Positions 21,889-32,549 of a stretch of 64,000 bases of DNA are shown here, piece after piece. Within the stretch, counting starts at the first letter, position 1; every line of letters begins with the position of its first letter. The position numbers were made by a program, and so were the translations under genes. The stretch covers positions 25,595,498-25,659,497 of the forward strand of contig CM065174.1 in NCBI GenBank assembly GCA_033026295.1, written 5' to 3'. This DNA comes from Channa striata. Lineage: Eukaryota > Chordata > Actinopteri > Anabantiformes > Channidae. The notes under the pieces are model-generated. The model was not told the origin of the DNA, did not search any database, and worked only from the letters and a program-made list of their open reading frames with translations.

Positions 21889-23955
21889 AATGTCCCCGGT
21901 TTCTTTTCAGCACCCCGGTTTCTTTTCAGCACTGTAGCCAGGCTGACTAAGAGCCATAGTTCAGTTGAAACTAGTATTCCCTCAACGCTATGCAGCAATG
22001 ACTTCATGACCTTCTTCACAAACAAAATCGTAGCTATTAGAAACAAAATTCACCAGACCCTCCCCACAAATACAACAGAATTAGAATCATCAGTAAGTCC
22101 TCAGTCCCTTTTAGACTGCTTTGTGCCCATAGAGCTTGCCGAGTTAACTTCAACTATTATGTCATCTAAACCAACAACATGTCTGCTAAAGCCCTATTCC
22201 AGTTAGACTGCTCAAAGTTACTCTACCCTTATTAGACACGTTCATATTAGATATCATTAATCTATCTTTACAAACAGGATATGTACCAAAGGCCTATAAG
22301 GTAGCTGTAAACAAACCTCTACTTAAAAAACCTTGTCTGGATCCAGGTGTCTTAGCCAATAACAGACCTATATCCAATCTCCCCCTTATTTCTAAAATAC
22401 TAGAAAAAGTAGTTGTAAAGCAATTATGTGACCACCTGCGCAGAAACGACTTGTTTGAAGAATTTCAGTCAGGATTTAGAGTGCATCATAGCACAGAAAC
22501 CGCACTGATTAAAGTCACCTACGATCTCCTTCTGGCTTCAGATAATGGACTTGTCTCTATACTAGTTCTGCTAGATCTTAGTGCTGCATTTGACACCATT
22601 GATTACCAGATAGATCCCAATTTGTTCATGTTAATGATGAATCTTCCACATTCACAAAAGTTAGTTATGGAGTTCCACAAGGCTCTGTGTTAGGACCAAT
22701 ACTCTTTACTCTATATATGTCTCCCCTTGGCAACATTATTAGAAAACACTCTCTAAATTTTCACTGCTACGCCGATGACACGCAGTTATATCTATCTATG
22801 AAACCTGATGAAACAAACCAATTAATCAAACTACAACCATGTCTAAAAGACATAAGTTATTGTATTTGGGCCTAAAAGTCTAAGAAACATGTTTTCTAAC
22901 CATATCGCTACTTTAGATGACATAACTCTTGCCCCCAGTAGTACTGCAAGGAACCTCTGAGTCATTTTTGACCCGGATTTGTCATTTACCTCACACATAA
23001 AACAAATCTCTAGAACAGCCTTCTTCCACCTAAAAAACATTGCCAAAATTAGGAGTATCCTCTCTCAAAGCGATGCTGAAATACTGGTCCGTGCATGTGT
23101 TACTTCTAGATTGGACTACTGCAATTCTCTACTTTCAGGCTGCCCCAGTAACTCTCTAAAAAGCCTCCAATTAATCCAAAATGCTGGAGCAAGATTGCTG
23201 ACTGGGATTGGTAAGAGATTCGGTCCCAAAATTCAGGCCTACTTGTGGTTCCCGGAATTTCCAAAAATAGAATTGGAGGCAGAGCCTTTAGCTATCAAAC
23301 TCCTCTCCTGTGGAACCAGCTCCCAGTCCAGATTCAGGAAGCAGACACCCTCTCTACTTTTAAAACTAGGCTCAAAACCTTCCTCTTCGATAAAGCATAT
23401 AGTTGGTTATAGTCATGCTGCTATAGGCTTAGAATGCTGGGGGACTCTGCACTGCGCCACTTTCCGCTTCTCTTCATTCTTTCCTATCACCCCACATTTA
23501 TAATGTCACCACTGTATGACATTAACTCTGTGTCTCCTTTGTCCCTTAGTCGTCCTTCTCCTTCTCTGTCTCCCTCTCTCTGTCCCTGTCTTCAGGGGAT
23601 TTACAGGGGATTTGGCGCTGTGTGTCCTCTAGTGTGCAGCTACTGGTCCCACTAACCTGCCCCATGTTTTGTTGTTGCTTTTGTTGCTCTGTTCTTTTCT
23701 CTCTCCACTTTCTACTCAGCCCAACCTGTCAAGGCAGATGGCCGCCCGCCCTGAGCCTGGTTCTGTCGGAGGTTTCTTCCGTTAAAGGGAGTTTTTCCTC
23801 TGCACTGTTGTCTATGGCTTGCTCAAGGGGGGTTTGTTGGGTTTTCTCTAAATGTCTGTATAGTCTTGACTTTATTATGTAAAGTGCCCTGAGATTACCA
23901 TGTTGTAAATTGGCGCTATATAAATAAAGTTGAATTGAATTGAATTGAATTGAAA
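21889..23955 (+). mobile_element. L2/Maui-like LINE, plus-strand copy, decayed
   Basis: Starts in the linker before RT (5'-truncated) and ends in 'ttggcgctatataaataaag' plus a (TTGAA)4-type tail at 23930-23955, the signature 3' end of teleost L2 elements. Recognisable frames: 22006-22206 ('MTFFTNKIVAIRNKIHQTLP'), 22451-22693 ('FEEFQSGFRVHHSTETALIK', 'LLDLSAAFDTIDYQ'), 22687-22875 ('FHCYADDTQLYLS') and 22979-23503 (RT thumb). Compared with the copy at 41258-44160 it has in-frame and out-of-frame deletions, for example after 'DTIDYQ' and after 'LKDI', so it is inactive. Another odd feature is an 18-bp tandem duplication at 21893-21930. Confidence 0.88.
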
Positions 23956-24260
23956 ATGTACTGGGTCAATGTGGGTAGCGTGGACGATAGAGGGGAATGG
24001 TTGAAAACTCTTTAGATAAGGAGAAGGGCATTTGGACGTGGTGTCAGTAGTCTTTTAACAACAGAGTGGCATGTGACTAAACTTCTTCTAAACTTCTTGC
24101 CAAGTCCAGTGCCTTGTTGTTTATAATTTTCCCAGCTCAATCTTTGTGAATTGATTTACCGTGCATCAGAATTTTCAGTGACAGATTGGAAAACTAAATA
24201 ACCCAATAGTCCATGGATCAGAGCACAAAGGGATGGCCAGCAAAATAGTCACTGAACTGG
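23956..24260. other. Intron spacer between two L2 pieces
   Basis: No recognisable gene; ordinary intron sequence of the sez6l-like gene. Confidence 0.4.
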
Positions 24261-24264
24261 CAGT

Positions 24265-24532
24265 CAGGCTCTGTGTCTTCTTTCTCCCATGGCTGTGCTT
24301 CTCCCTCTCTGTCCCTTTCTTTAGGTGTCCCTGGCTTTGGAGCTATGTGTCTTCAAGGGTGTAGCTATTAGCTGTTGCATTTATTTTGCTGTTGCATTTG
24401 TTGCTCTTTACTTTTCTGTTTCCACTTTCCACTCAGCCCAACCGGTCAAGTCAGATGGCCCCCTACCCTCAACCCGGTTCTGCTGGAGGTTTCTTCCGTT
24501 AAAGGGAGTTTTTCCTCTCCACTGTTGCCTGT
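24265..24532 (+). mobile_element. L2 3'-region fragment, plus strand
   Basis: 'ctccactttc(c)actcagccca', 'ctggaggtttcttccgttaa' and 'gggagtttttcctctccact' correspond to the L2 3' UTR at 23690-23810. The match stops abruptly at 'gttgcc' (24532), where an unrelated ~50-bp arm begins. The missing end of this element appears inverted at 24641-24760. Confidence 0.8.
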
Positions 24533-24838
24533 TAATTTCACAGCAGGTCAACAACAAAACTACACCTGTGTGTGGAAAGGAATAAAAAAGGATCTGTACT
24601 TTCTTTTAGGAAAATTAAGCCAGTTAGTAACCAGCTTTTCAATTCAATCGAACTTTATTGATAGAGCGCCATGTCACAACAAAGTCATCTCATGGCACTT
24701 TACATAATAAAGTCAACACTATACAGACGTTTAGTGAAAAACCCCACAAATTTGTATATTTTAATTTGTATACCTGCTATATTCCTTTCCACACACAGCT
24801 ATAGTTTTGTTGTTGACCTGCTGTTAAATTAAATTTTG
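24533..24838. repeat. Inverted repeat arms enclosing the inverted L2 3' end
   Basis: The arm at 24544-24586 ('cagcaggtcaacaacaaaac' then '...gtgtgtggaaaggaat') is repeated in reverse complement at 24782-24824 with about three mismatches in 43 bp; the similarity extends further at the outer edges ('tgttaatttcacag' against 'ctgttaaattaaat'). Between the arms, 24641-24760 is the L2 tail in minus orientation. Confidence 0.85.
24641..24762 (-). mobile_element. L2 3' terminus, minus orientation
   Basis: 'caattcaatcgaactttatt' followed by 'agagcgccatgtcacaacaa' and 'cactttacataataaagtca' is the reverse complement of the L2 3' end and tail. It supplies exactly the part missing from the fragment at 24265-24532, so the two are best read as one element split by an inversion. 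Confidence 0.8.
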
Positions 24839-25009
24839 AGATCCCTCTGTTTTGGTTTAAGTTTTTTTACTTAAACAAACAAATGTTAATTTCAAAATTG
24901 GATTATTATCAATAATAATAGCAATATGGCTTTTTGACCAAATCATGCAGCCCTGGGTTAGAGCTTGGCAATGCATCACTGACATGTGAGTGTTCTGAAG
25001 TGGATGATT

Positions 25010-25031
25010 TTGTGTGTGTGTGTGTGTGTGT
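25010..25031 (+). repeat. (TG)n microsatellite close to the splice acceptor
   Basis: A run of about ten TG units lies some 50 bp upstream of the exon at 25081. Such runs next to acceptors are often polymorphic; an effect on splicing is only conjecture. Confidence 0.8.
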
Positions 25032-25080
25032 AATTGCGTCTATCAGAATAATTTCTGTACTGCTGTGTCTGTCCCTGTAG

Positions 25081-25214
25081 TTTCCTGCCAGCTGAATCTG
25101 ACTGAGCCAGAAGGATACATTGAGGCTCCACCACAGTCCTGTTCAGGGTTTCACTCTACTAAGGACTGCAGCTACATCATCACTGTCTATATGGGTTATG
25201 GAGTAGAGGTCCAG
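25081..25214 (+). CDS. sez6l: Exon of a SEZ6-family gene: start of CUB domain 1
   Basis: A 134-bp exon between 'gtctgtccctgtag' and 'gtaagg'. Two bases complete the split codon from the 15990 donor (G+TT = Val), then 44 codons: 'SCQLNLTEPEGYIEAPPQS', 'CSGFHSTKDCSYIITVYMG' and 'YGVEVQ', ending in phase 0. SEZ6L/SEZ6 first CUB domains read 'C.V.F..PEGYIDS.DYP...' and 'ECTYNVTVYTGYGVELQ', with the same spacing between PEGYI and GYGVE(L/V)Q. The CUB-typical paired cysteines are visible (SCQ and DCSY), and an extra pair of Cys/Ser residues ('SCSGF') sits where relatives have aliphatic residues. It continues the protein of the 15418 exon. The remaining CUB, sushi, TM and cytoplasmic exons were not found in the window. 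Confidence 0.88.
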
Positions 25215-25683
25215 GTAAGGTTCCTGTCCATGTAGAGCCTTATTCTTCTGACTATCTCCAGTGAGCCTGGTTTCATAGGAAAATGGATTGACTAAAAGCT
25301 GCTCATTAGTATTTGAATTGAACATTTTGAAAAAAAGTAAAAGTAAACACACTTCGGGTGACATTGGTGGTTTGAAACAGTTTTGGTTTCCTTCAGGCAT
25401 GAGCAAACATGCAATCTTAAAGCCTAACACATTTTAAGTAAGAATATTGTGGTGGCTATTCCTTTGTCTTTTGCTGAACTTGTTAGGAAATGATTTTTGT
25501 CTGAATAAACATGTGGGGTGTGTTTAGTAACTTGGACTTGCTTCACACAGTGAAATCTCCAAAACATAAAGGGGCCAGAATACCTGCTGAAAGCAACTGT
25601 ATATAAGTAGCTAGGTTCCTTGTTTGCATTTTAGTATACATGTACATGACAGGGAAAGAAAAAGAGTGCGGCAGCTGGATTGT
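25215..25683 (+). other. Intron downstream of the CUB exon
   Basis: Begins with donor 'gtaaggttcc'. No recognisable gene or repeat. This intron must continue past position 64000 if the assigned gene orientation is right, because no further SEZ6-type exon was seen. Confidence 0.5.
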
Positions 25684-26198
25684 AAGATAAGATAAGATAC
25701 GACTTTATTGAACCCACAGTGGGAAAATTCTTGTGTTATAGCAGCTATAAGAACAAATACTAAAAACAAGATAAAAGAAAAACAACAGTATCAACTGTGC
25801 AAACACTGTATAAAAAAATAAAGAATAAATAATATAAAAGGTGAAATATTGCACTTCTCCTCGTTAATTGCTCAACCATAAAATACATTGTGTAATTACA
25901 CTGTGTATCACTCCAGTGATTCATTACCTAGTCTGATGGCTGTTGGGAGAACCAGCCATTCCTTGCTTCACTGGGGGTGTAACAGTCTTGGGTTGAAGGA
26001 GCTGCTTAGAGCATCCACAGTGTGGTGCAGGGGGTGGGAGGGGTTATCAAAGATGGATTTTAGTTTGGCCAACATCCTCCTGTCCGCCACCTCCTCGATG
26101 GAGTCAAATGTGCAGTCCAGGACAGAGCTGGCTCACCTTACCAGCTTGTTGAGTCTCTTTCTGTCTCTTTCTGTACTGCCCCAGCCCAGCACACAACG

Positions 26199-26206
26199 GC
26201 GTAGAG
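26199..26206. repeat. 8-bp TSD of the hAT element, left copy
   Basis: gcgtagag, identical to 26933-26940. An 8-bp duplication is the diagnostic footprint of hAT-superfamily transposition. Confidence 0.93.
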
Positions 26207-26413
26207 CAGGGGTCTCAGACTCGCGGCCCGCGGGCCAATTGCGGCCCGCGAGCCGATAGTTTGTGGCCCCCACCTTATTATTAAAGTTTAATGTTAGTGC
26301 GGCCCGCGAGTTTGTTATGAACGGCACGGAACGGAAATGACGTACATTGCGGAAATGACGTATATTGAGGAAATTACGTTATTTGTGCGTCGGCTAAACA
26401 CTTGATTGAAACT

Positions 26414-26554
26414 TCCAAGTCCAAGTACAGGTCCAGAATTACTGATGATCATCTTCAAGCCATACTGAGGGTCTCAACTGCTTCCTCCCTCAAGCCAAAT
26501 GTGGCTCAGTTATGCGAGAAGAAGCGCTGCCAGGTCTCTAGCAGCAAGATGTAG
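26414..26554 (+). pseudogene. Relic of hAT transposase C-terminus
   Basis: The frame reads 'SKSKYRSRITDDHLQAILR', then 'VSTASSLKPNVAQLCEKKRC' and 'QVSSSKM', ending at TAG 26552-26554. This resembles the C-terminal end of GTF2IRD2/ZBED-like hAT transposases ('LTDEHL...LRIA.S...P.I..L...K..Q.S'). The catalytic residues lie upstream in the family and are absent. It shows the 726-bp element is an internal deletion derivative of an autonomous relative. Confidence 0.75.
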
Positions 26555-26709
26555 GCAAGAGAGGCCATGTTCAGAAGAGCAGTTCATGTTCTTCAATGTT
26601 CCACTTATGTTCAGGACAATTCATGTTCAGAAGAAAGCTTAAAGAACTGTTAATACAGACATTTGAATCCTAATTATTATAATAATTATTATTATTTTAT
26701 TTACTTATT

Positions 26710-26733
26710 ACTGATTGATTGATTGATTGATTT
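26710..26733 (+). repeat. (TGAT)n-like microsatellite
   Basis: 'ctgattgattgattgattga' continues for about six units inside the AT-rich part of the hAT element. Confidence 0.85.
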
Positions 26734-26932
26734 TCTTATTAATTTCTTATTTATTTTCTTCTAATTTGTTTATTTATTTTTTTCATATTATTTTGTGTTA
26801 AAAATAAAAAATAAAGACATTTGAGAAGATTAAAATTATTTAAAAGTTTTTCTTGTGGAAACCTGATGCGGCCCAGCCTCACCCCGACTCTGCCTCCTGC
26901 GGCCCCCAAGTAAATTGAGTTTGAGACCCCTG

Positions 26933-26940
26933 GCGTAGAG
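26933..26940. repeat. 8-bp TSD of the hAT element, right copy
   Basis: gcgtagag, identical to 26199-26206. The interrupted LINE sequence resumes immediately ('gactgctgaggccaccacag'). Confidence 0.93.
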
Positions 26941-27344
26941 GACTGCTGAGGCCACCACAGTATAAAATGTTCATAACAGCTCTCTGCACACACCAAAGGA
27001 CCCCATTCTCCTCAGCAGGTGGAGGTGACTCTGGCCTTTCTGTTTTGTTTGTCCAGTCCAGTTTTTTTTTTGTTGTTGTTTAAAGCTGTCCACAATCTCA
27101 GTGTTTGAGCCCTGGATGCTCAAACACGGTGTGTGTGGTGGAGGGTTTCTTCTGAAGTCAAGCACTAACTCCTTTGTCTTACTGGTGTTCAGAATCAAGT
27201 GATTTTTTTCACACCAGTCCGCAAAGTCGGTGATGACCCCCTTGTACTCCTGCTCATTCTTCCCAATACACACCTAACAATGCGGTGTCAATGGAGAACT
27301 TCTCCAGGTTACAGTGGGGGGAGTTGTATTTGACGAACACAGAG

Positions 27345-27545
27345 AAAAAAACTGGTTCATGCATTTTTCTACACTTTTCTACCTGTTGGTACTCAAAACG
27401 CTTTACACTGCATTCACACTCTCAAACACACACACACACATTCATACACCGATGGGGGAGCTGCTATGCAGCTGGCCGAACCAACAACTGTGGGATTGGT
27501 GGACGACCGCGCTACCAACTGAGCCACAGTCGCCCCAACAGTTGT
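27345..27545 (-). repeat. tRNA-headed SINE-like copy (family E) inside LINE copy B3
   Basis: On the minus strand it begins 'ggggcgactgtggctcagtt' with a tRNA-like A box (tggctcagttgg) and a B-box-like 'ttggttcggcc'. It ends with 'gtaaagcgttttgagtacca' near 27375. It includes a CA run (27426-27442). The same family occurs at 9605, 44165 and 52885. Internal promoter function is inferred from the A/B box resemblance. Confidence 0.7.
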
Positions 27546-27963
27546 TGGGAGCCTTGTGTGTGAAGGACAGAGTGGTCTGAATGGAGCTGAGGTGTGAACA
27601 GCTGCAGTTGGGAGGAGACGACTGGCCTGGTGAGGTGTGAAAAGGGGTGAATCGTGTGGATGGGGTCTGGAGACTGGGCAGAATCAAATCTGTTAAAGAA
27701 CAGGTTTAACTCATTTGCCCAGGCCTGTTCACTTCTGACCTGTCAACCATCCCCACCCTAACCGTGGCCAAAGATGTGTTTCAGTCCTCATTACACATCA
27801 CAGACTTGGATCAGTCCATGATGGAGTGTGTGAGACTGTCAATGTCCTCCCCATGTGGACTGCAGTGAATGTCCCAGTCTGTGGTGTTAAAACAGTCTCT
27901 AAATGCTGCTCACTCGCCTCCTCTGTCCAGATCTCACTTCTTTGTCCTGTGGCGTCTGCTTTT

Positions 27964-28578
27964 TCACCACTGAAGTGTAAGCAGGACGCAGACGAGCAAG
28001 GTTGAGGTCAGAGTTTTACTGTCCTGTGTGTGGCAGTTAACATTCTGGGTGAAATTGGGTAGGGTGGCAGAGAGGGGGAGGCAGGCATGATTAAATTCCC
28101 CAGAGATGAGAATCAGGGCCTGTGGGTGATGTGTCTCCAGCTGAGACATGGAGCTGTGCATGCGCCCACACGCGGCAGTAGCGTCGGCCGAGGCAGGGAT
28201 CTACACAGTAGATACCAACACATAAGAGAACTACTATGGAAGGTAGTATGGCCGAACGCTAACTGCCACTAATTCAGCCTCCCTGTCACAGAGTTGTTGT
28301 TTAACAGTGATGTGCCCAGGGTTACACCATCTCTTATTCAAAAACCCCGCCAGTCCCCCTCCCTTCCTCTTGCAACTCTCTGGTCTGCCTGCACTAGTGT
28401 GAATCCGTTGAGGGAGACCACTGAATCCGGTGTGTCCTGGTTGAGTCATGACACGGTGAAACAACGCAGGCTGCTCTCCCTGTACACCCTGCTGCAGCCT
28501 TATAAGCACCACTAGCTCCTCATCTTGTTTGAGAGAGAGTGGACGTTTCCCACAATAACGGCGGGTAAAATATGGCAT
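27964..28578 (-). pseudogene. LINE copy B3: endonuclease fragments
   Basis: 28234-28578 carries the N-terminal half of an APE-type endonuclease ('GGGLAGFLNKRWCNPGHITV' and 'VSVRPYYLP'), and 27964-28161 the part with the catalytic 'SGEFNHA' (normally GDFNH, so the Gly-Asp pair reads Gly-Glu), followed by 'DSKTLTSTLL' where relatives have TLDLLY. The two pieces are in different frames. Confidence 0.75.
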
Positions 28579-28729
28579 GTACCTCCAGTTTCTCTCCTGG
28601 TGTCCTTTTCTCCGTATATCGGCAGGAATCTCTGTAGAAAAGTTTGACCCGGCTAAAAGCTAGAAGCTGGTCCTGATTGTAAACAATGGAGCCACAGATT
28701 AAAGGGTCCCCCTGAGGCAAGAAGTTGGC

Positions 28730-30940
28730 TAGAAATGATAAAACGTTATAAAGTTTTTAGGTCTTGTAGCAAGACCTGTTTTTTGCAAAAAAAACACAGA
28801 AAACATACAGAATGGAAATAAGCATTAAAAGACTCAAAGAAAAGCACAAACGGACAGAGCTGCTGAAACCTCTTATAGACTAGAGCCATCTCATAGACTA
28901 GATCATTAGCCTCACATTTAAAATCTGTTTCACTAACTAGTTTCGGTAAGATGAACATAACACTAAATACAAACAGCTGCTGGTGTAATAGCTTATTTGG
29001 TATTTGATAGTAGCCTGTTTTCATCTGCTCATGATTTTGTTCACATTCTTTGTTACTTTGTTTTATTTGTTAAATTTAGAACAGAATGCAGAAAAAAGAT
29101 TTGGTCTCAGTGTACATTTATCCCGCGACCCTAAACAGGATGTTACAGACATAAAGATAATGGTTGGTTGAATGTATTGTTGTTAACTGGAAGCAGTTGC
29201 TGATTTAGTCTTCTTTAGGTCTTCACTTTTTATGACTGCAGGGTTGTAAAACAAAGTCAACAATAAATGCATAAAGGAAATCAATAATAACTTATAGGAA
29301 TGTAAATGTAGCTCAGCATCAGCAGACAAATTATTCCACATTATGTAATCAATACAAAGTGACTTATGAATTTATAGCAGCATTGTCAGTTAAATTAATC
29401 TTTTGCAGAGTTATATCATTCCTCACCAAAGGTTGATATGGGAGGAAAACAGAAAGGGTTAAATTGGTAGTGCCAGCCTGAATAAATGCAGTGAAACAAG
29501 ATATGATTCCCCCTCATTCCCCAGCTATGATGACCCCCACAGATAGCATAAGGTGAAGGGGAATGCCTAAAAAGGGAGGAATGCAAAGTAAGAAGAACCA
29601 AGAAAGCGAAAGCATGTGTATGAAATGGTGAAGAAGATGAGAAGAGAAATAAGACAAAAAGAAAAGGGGAACTCTGAGGAAAGGTGAGGAGGTGATAATC
29701 GCAATAACACGATCAAATAAATGCAGTTCTCTCTGGTCTTCCATTTACTCCAATCATTAAAAGTGTCCGGACGTAGCTGTGCTGCAGCCGTTAATTAATT
29801 GCTCATGGATTATCCGTCCTCTCCTTTGTTTGTTTACAGACCTCTTTAAATGTGCCTGGGCTAAGATGTCTTATCAACTCCTCCGATAGGCAGTCTTAAA
29901 CAAATAATGTTGGACATGCATTAAATATGTCAGGTATACCCAGGAGGTCAGTCTTTTAATACACTAAGAATGGGCTTCTAATTTAACTTATCAAGAAATT
30001 ACTCTCATTAATCTACCTCAGACGCCTTCATTAGCCCTTGTAAACCACAGCTACCTAATTTGATTCTCTTTTTGTACAAGATAAGCTGGATTTTACTCTG
30101 ATGCACAATTTTGATTAGAGTTTCGGCCTTTGTGCCATCTCCAAAATCTCCAAGTCTGAGGGCAACTCCCTTTTGCTTTTCTTCTATTTCTTTTGATATT
30201 ACATAAATAAAACACTCTGAAATTGCATGGGGCATCTTGGTGGCTGAGTTGGTTTTCTTTCATTTTTTCATGGTTTAGTCATTGCTCTATGACATGCTCT
30301 AGAGATGCACCAATATTCTGCTGTTACAACTGCAGAAATGGTTACCATGGTTGACAGGAAATAAAAAATCAAAATTTGAAAAATGAGAAAGAAGCCTGGG
30401 TGAAGCTAAAGATCGAGTAGCAAAAAACTACTCCTGAGGGACAGATGCAGGTCTCATATCTACACTACATGTAGGTTATATTATAATGGTGTTGAGACTC
30501 TTGTGATTTTTTTTATCTTTTTTTGATCTTCCTCGGGATCGTGATTGCAATTTAGTTCTATAGGAAAGTAATGTGTAGGAGACAGGGTCGGTCTCACCAT
30601 GTTCGAATTTATGGCTGGTCTGCTGTACCCTATTCAATAATTCATGCATATCATGAAGAAAAACATTAACAGAACCTCAGAATTTCCCTGTAGAATCAGT
30701 GTTTGATCTTTACGTTCTGGGCTAAAGATGGGATTGTAACATTGTGGCCTCCCTCAAAGGGGGGACCAGCCCCAATGTTGCTTGACTTTAATTTGTACAT
30801 TTCTTATTTTTCAGGTTATTACATATTTATGAAAATATAATTATAAAAACTACAGTATGTTACATTTCTGGTAATACACCACTGTATATCTTATACAGTC
30901 TACCTTTAAGGTCTGGCTAATTCAGCTATTAAAAACTTTA
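28730..30940. other. Spacer without a recognisable gene
   Basis: AT-rich intron-like DNA. A purine-rich block lies at about 29560-29690. A weak A-box-like 'ggtggctgagttggtt' occurs at 30239, too little to call a SINE. Confidence 0.4.
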
Positions 30941-31838
30941 TTTAATTCAATTCAACTTTATTTATATAGCGCCAATTACAACAAGGTAATCTCAGGGCAC
31001 TTTACATAATAAAGTCGAGACTATACAGACATTTAGAGAAAACTCAACAAATTCCCCTTGAGCAAGCCATAGGCAACAGTGGAGAGGAAAAACTTCCTTT
31101 AACGGAAGAAACCTGCAGCAGAACCAGGCTCAGGGTGGGCGGCCTCTGCCTTGACTGGTTGGGGTGAGTGGAAAGTGGAGAGAGAAAAGAACAGAGCAAC
31201 AAAAGCAAGAACAAAACATTGGGCAGGTTAGTGGGACCAGTAGCTGCGCACTGGAAGACACACAGCACCAAATCCGGGGACATCTGAGGACAGGGACAGA
31301 GAGAGGGAGACAGAGAGGGAGAAAGACGACTACGGGACAAAGAAGATACAGAGTTATTATCACACAGTGGTGACATTATAAATGTGGGGTGAGAGGAGAG
31401 AATGAAGAGAAGAGGAAAGTGTCTCAGTGCAGAGTCCCCCAGCAGTCTAAGACTATAGCAGCATGGCTATAACCAACTATATGCTTTATCAAAGAGGAAG
31501 GTTTTGAGCCTAGTCTTAAAAGTAGAGAGGGTGTCTGCTTCCTGAATCTGGACTGGGAGCTGGTTCCACAGGAGAGGAGTTTGATAGCTAAAGGCTCTGC
31601 CTCCCATTCTATTTTTGGAAATTCCGGGAACCACAAGTAGGCCTGAATTTTGGGACCGAAGTGGTTTAGTAGGATGATATGGTAGAAGGAGATCTTTTAG
31701 GTATGATGGAGCTTGACCGTTTAGAGCTTTATAGGTAAGAAGAAGGGTTTTAAATTCTATTCTACATTTAATGGGAAGCCAGTGGAGAGAAGCTAATGAA
31801 GGTGAAATATGATCTCGCTTACCAGTCCCAATCAGTAA

Positions 31839-32549
31839 TCATGCTGCAGCATTTTGGATTAATTGATGGCTTTTTAGAGAGTTACTGGGGCAGCCTGAAA
31901 GTAGAGAATTGCAGTAATCCAATCTAGAAGTAACACATGCATGGACCAGTTTTTCAGCATCGCTTTGAGACAGGAGGCTCCTAATTTTGGCAATGTTCCG
32001 TAGGTGGAAGAAGGCTGTTCTAGAGAATTGTTTTATATGTGAGCTAAATGACAAATCCGGGTCAAAAATGACTCCGAGGTTCCTTGCAGTACTACTGGGG
32101 GACAGAGTTATGTCATCTAAAGTAACGATATGGTTGGAAAACATGTTTCGTATACTATTAGGCCCAAATACAATAACTTCAGTTTTATCTGAGTTTAGAA
32201 GAAGGAAATTATACGTCATCCAGTCCCTTATGTCTTTTAGACATGCTTGTAGTTTGATTAATTGGTTTGTTTCATCAGGTTTCATAGATAGATATAACTG
32301 CGTGTCATCGGCGTAGCAGTGAAAATTTAGAGAGTGTTTTCTAATAATGTTGCCAAGGGGAGACATATATGGAGTAAAGAGTATTGGTCCTAACACAGAG
32401 CCTTGTGGAACTCCATAACTAACTTTTGTGAATGTGGAAGATTCATCATTAACATGAACAAATTGGGATCTATCTGATAGATAAGATTTAAACCAATTTA
32501 GTGCGGTTCCTTTATTTCCAATTACATGTTGTAGTTTCTCTAATAACAT
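31839..32549 (-). pseudogene. L2 RT core, 236 codons open
   Basis: Begins 'LLEKLQHVIGNKGTALNWFK' and includes 'YGVPQGSVLGPILF' (motif B), 'FHCYADDTQLYLS' (motif C, catalytic YADD intact) and 'RLDYCNSLLSGCPSNSLKS'. It is truncated at both ends by frame disruptions. Confidence 0.85.

Larger units (their letters stand above)
26207..26932 (+). mobile_element. Non-autonomous hAT element, 726 bp, inside LINE copy B3
   Basis: Terminal inverted repeats caggggtctcagactc (26207) and gagtttgagacccctg (ending 26932) match over 16 bp with one mismatch, and 8-bp TSDs flank it. The ends are rich in 'gcggcccgc' subterminal repeats. Between ~26415 and 26554 an open stretch on the + strand encodes a relic of a transposase C-terminus (see next entry); the rest of the transposase has been deleted. 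The 3' half is AT-rich with a (TGAT)n-like run at 26710-26733. Confidence 0.95.
25684..28725 (-). mobile_element. Rex1/CR1-like LINE (copy B3), with two nested insertions
   Basis: The 3' end at 25684 ('gataagataagatacgactt', 'cccacagtgggaaaattc', 'gttatagcagc') is the same family as 20149 and 44427. Minus frames: RT C-terminal region (25870-26200 and onward), 26971-27273 ('FADWCEKNHLILNTSKTKEL', 'VLDFRRN'), the endonuclease active-site region (27964-28161, 'LILISGEFNHA'), and the upstream endonuclease region (28234-28578, 'GLAGFLNKRWCNPGHITVK', 'VSVRPYYLP'). Frames are broken throughout. It is interrupted by a hAT element (26207-26932) and a SINE-like copy (about 27345-27545). With insertions removed this is the longest copy of the family in the window. 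Confidence 0.85.

Noticed and set aside
31130..31376. Cys/Ser/Leu-rich small ORFs as secreted peptides
   Set aside because: They lie in L2 3' UTR sequence and recur at 41325-41748 with that UTR.
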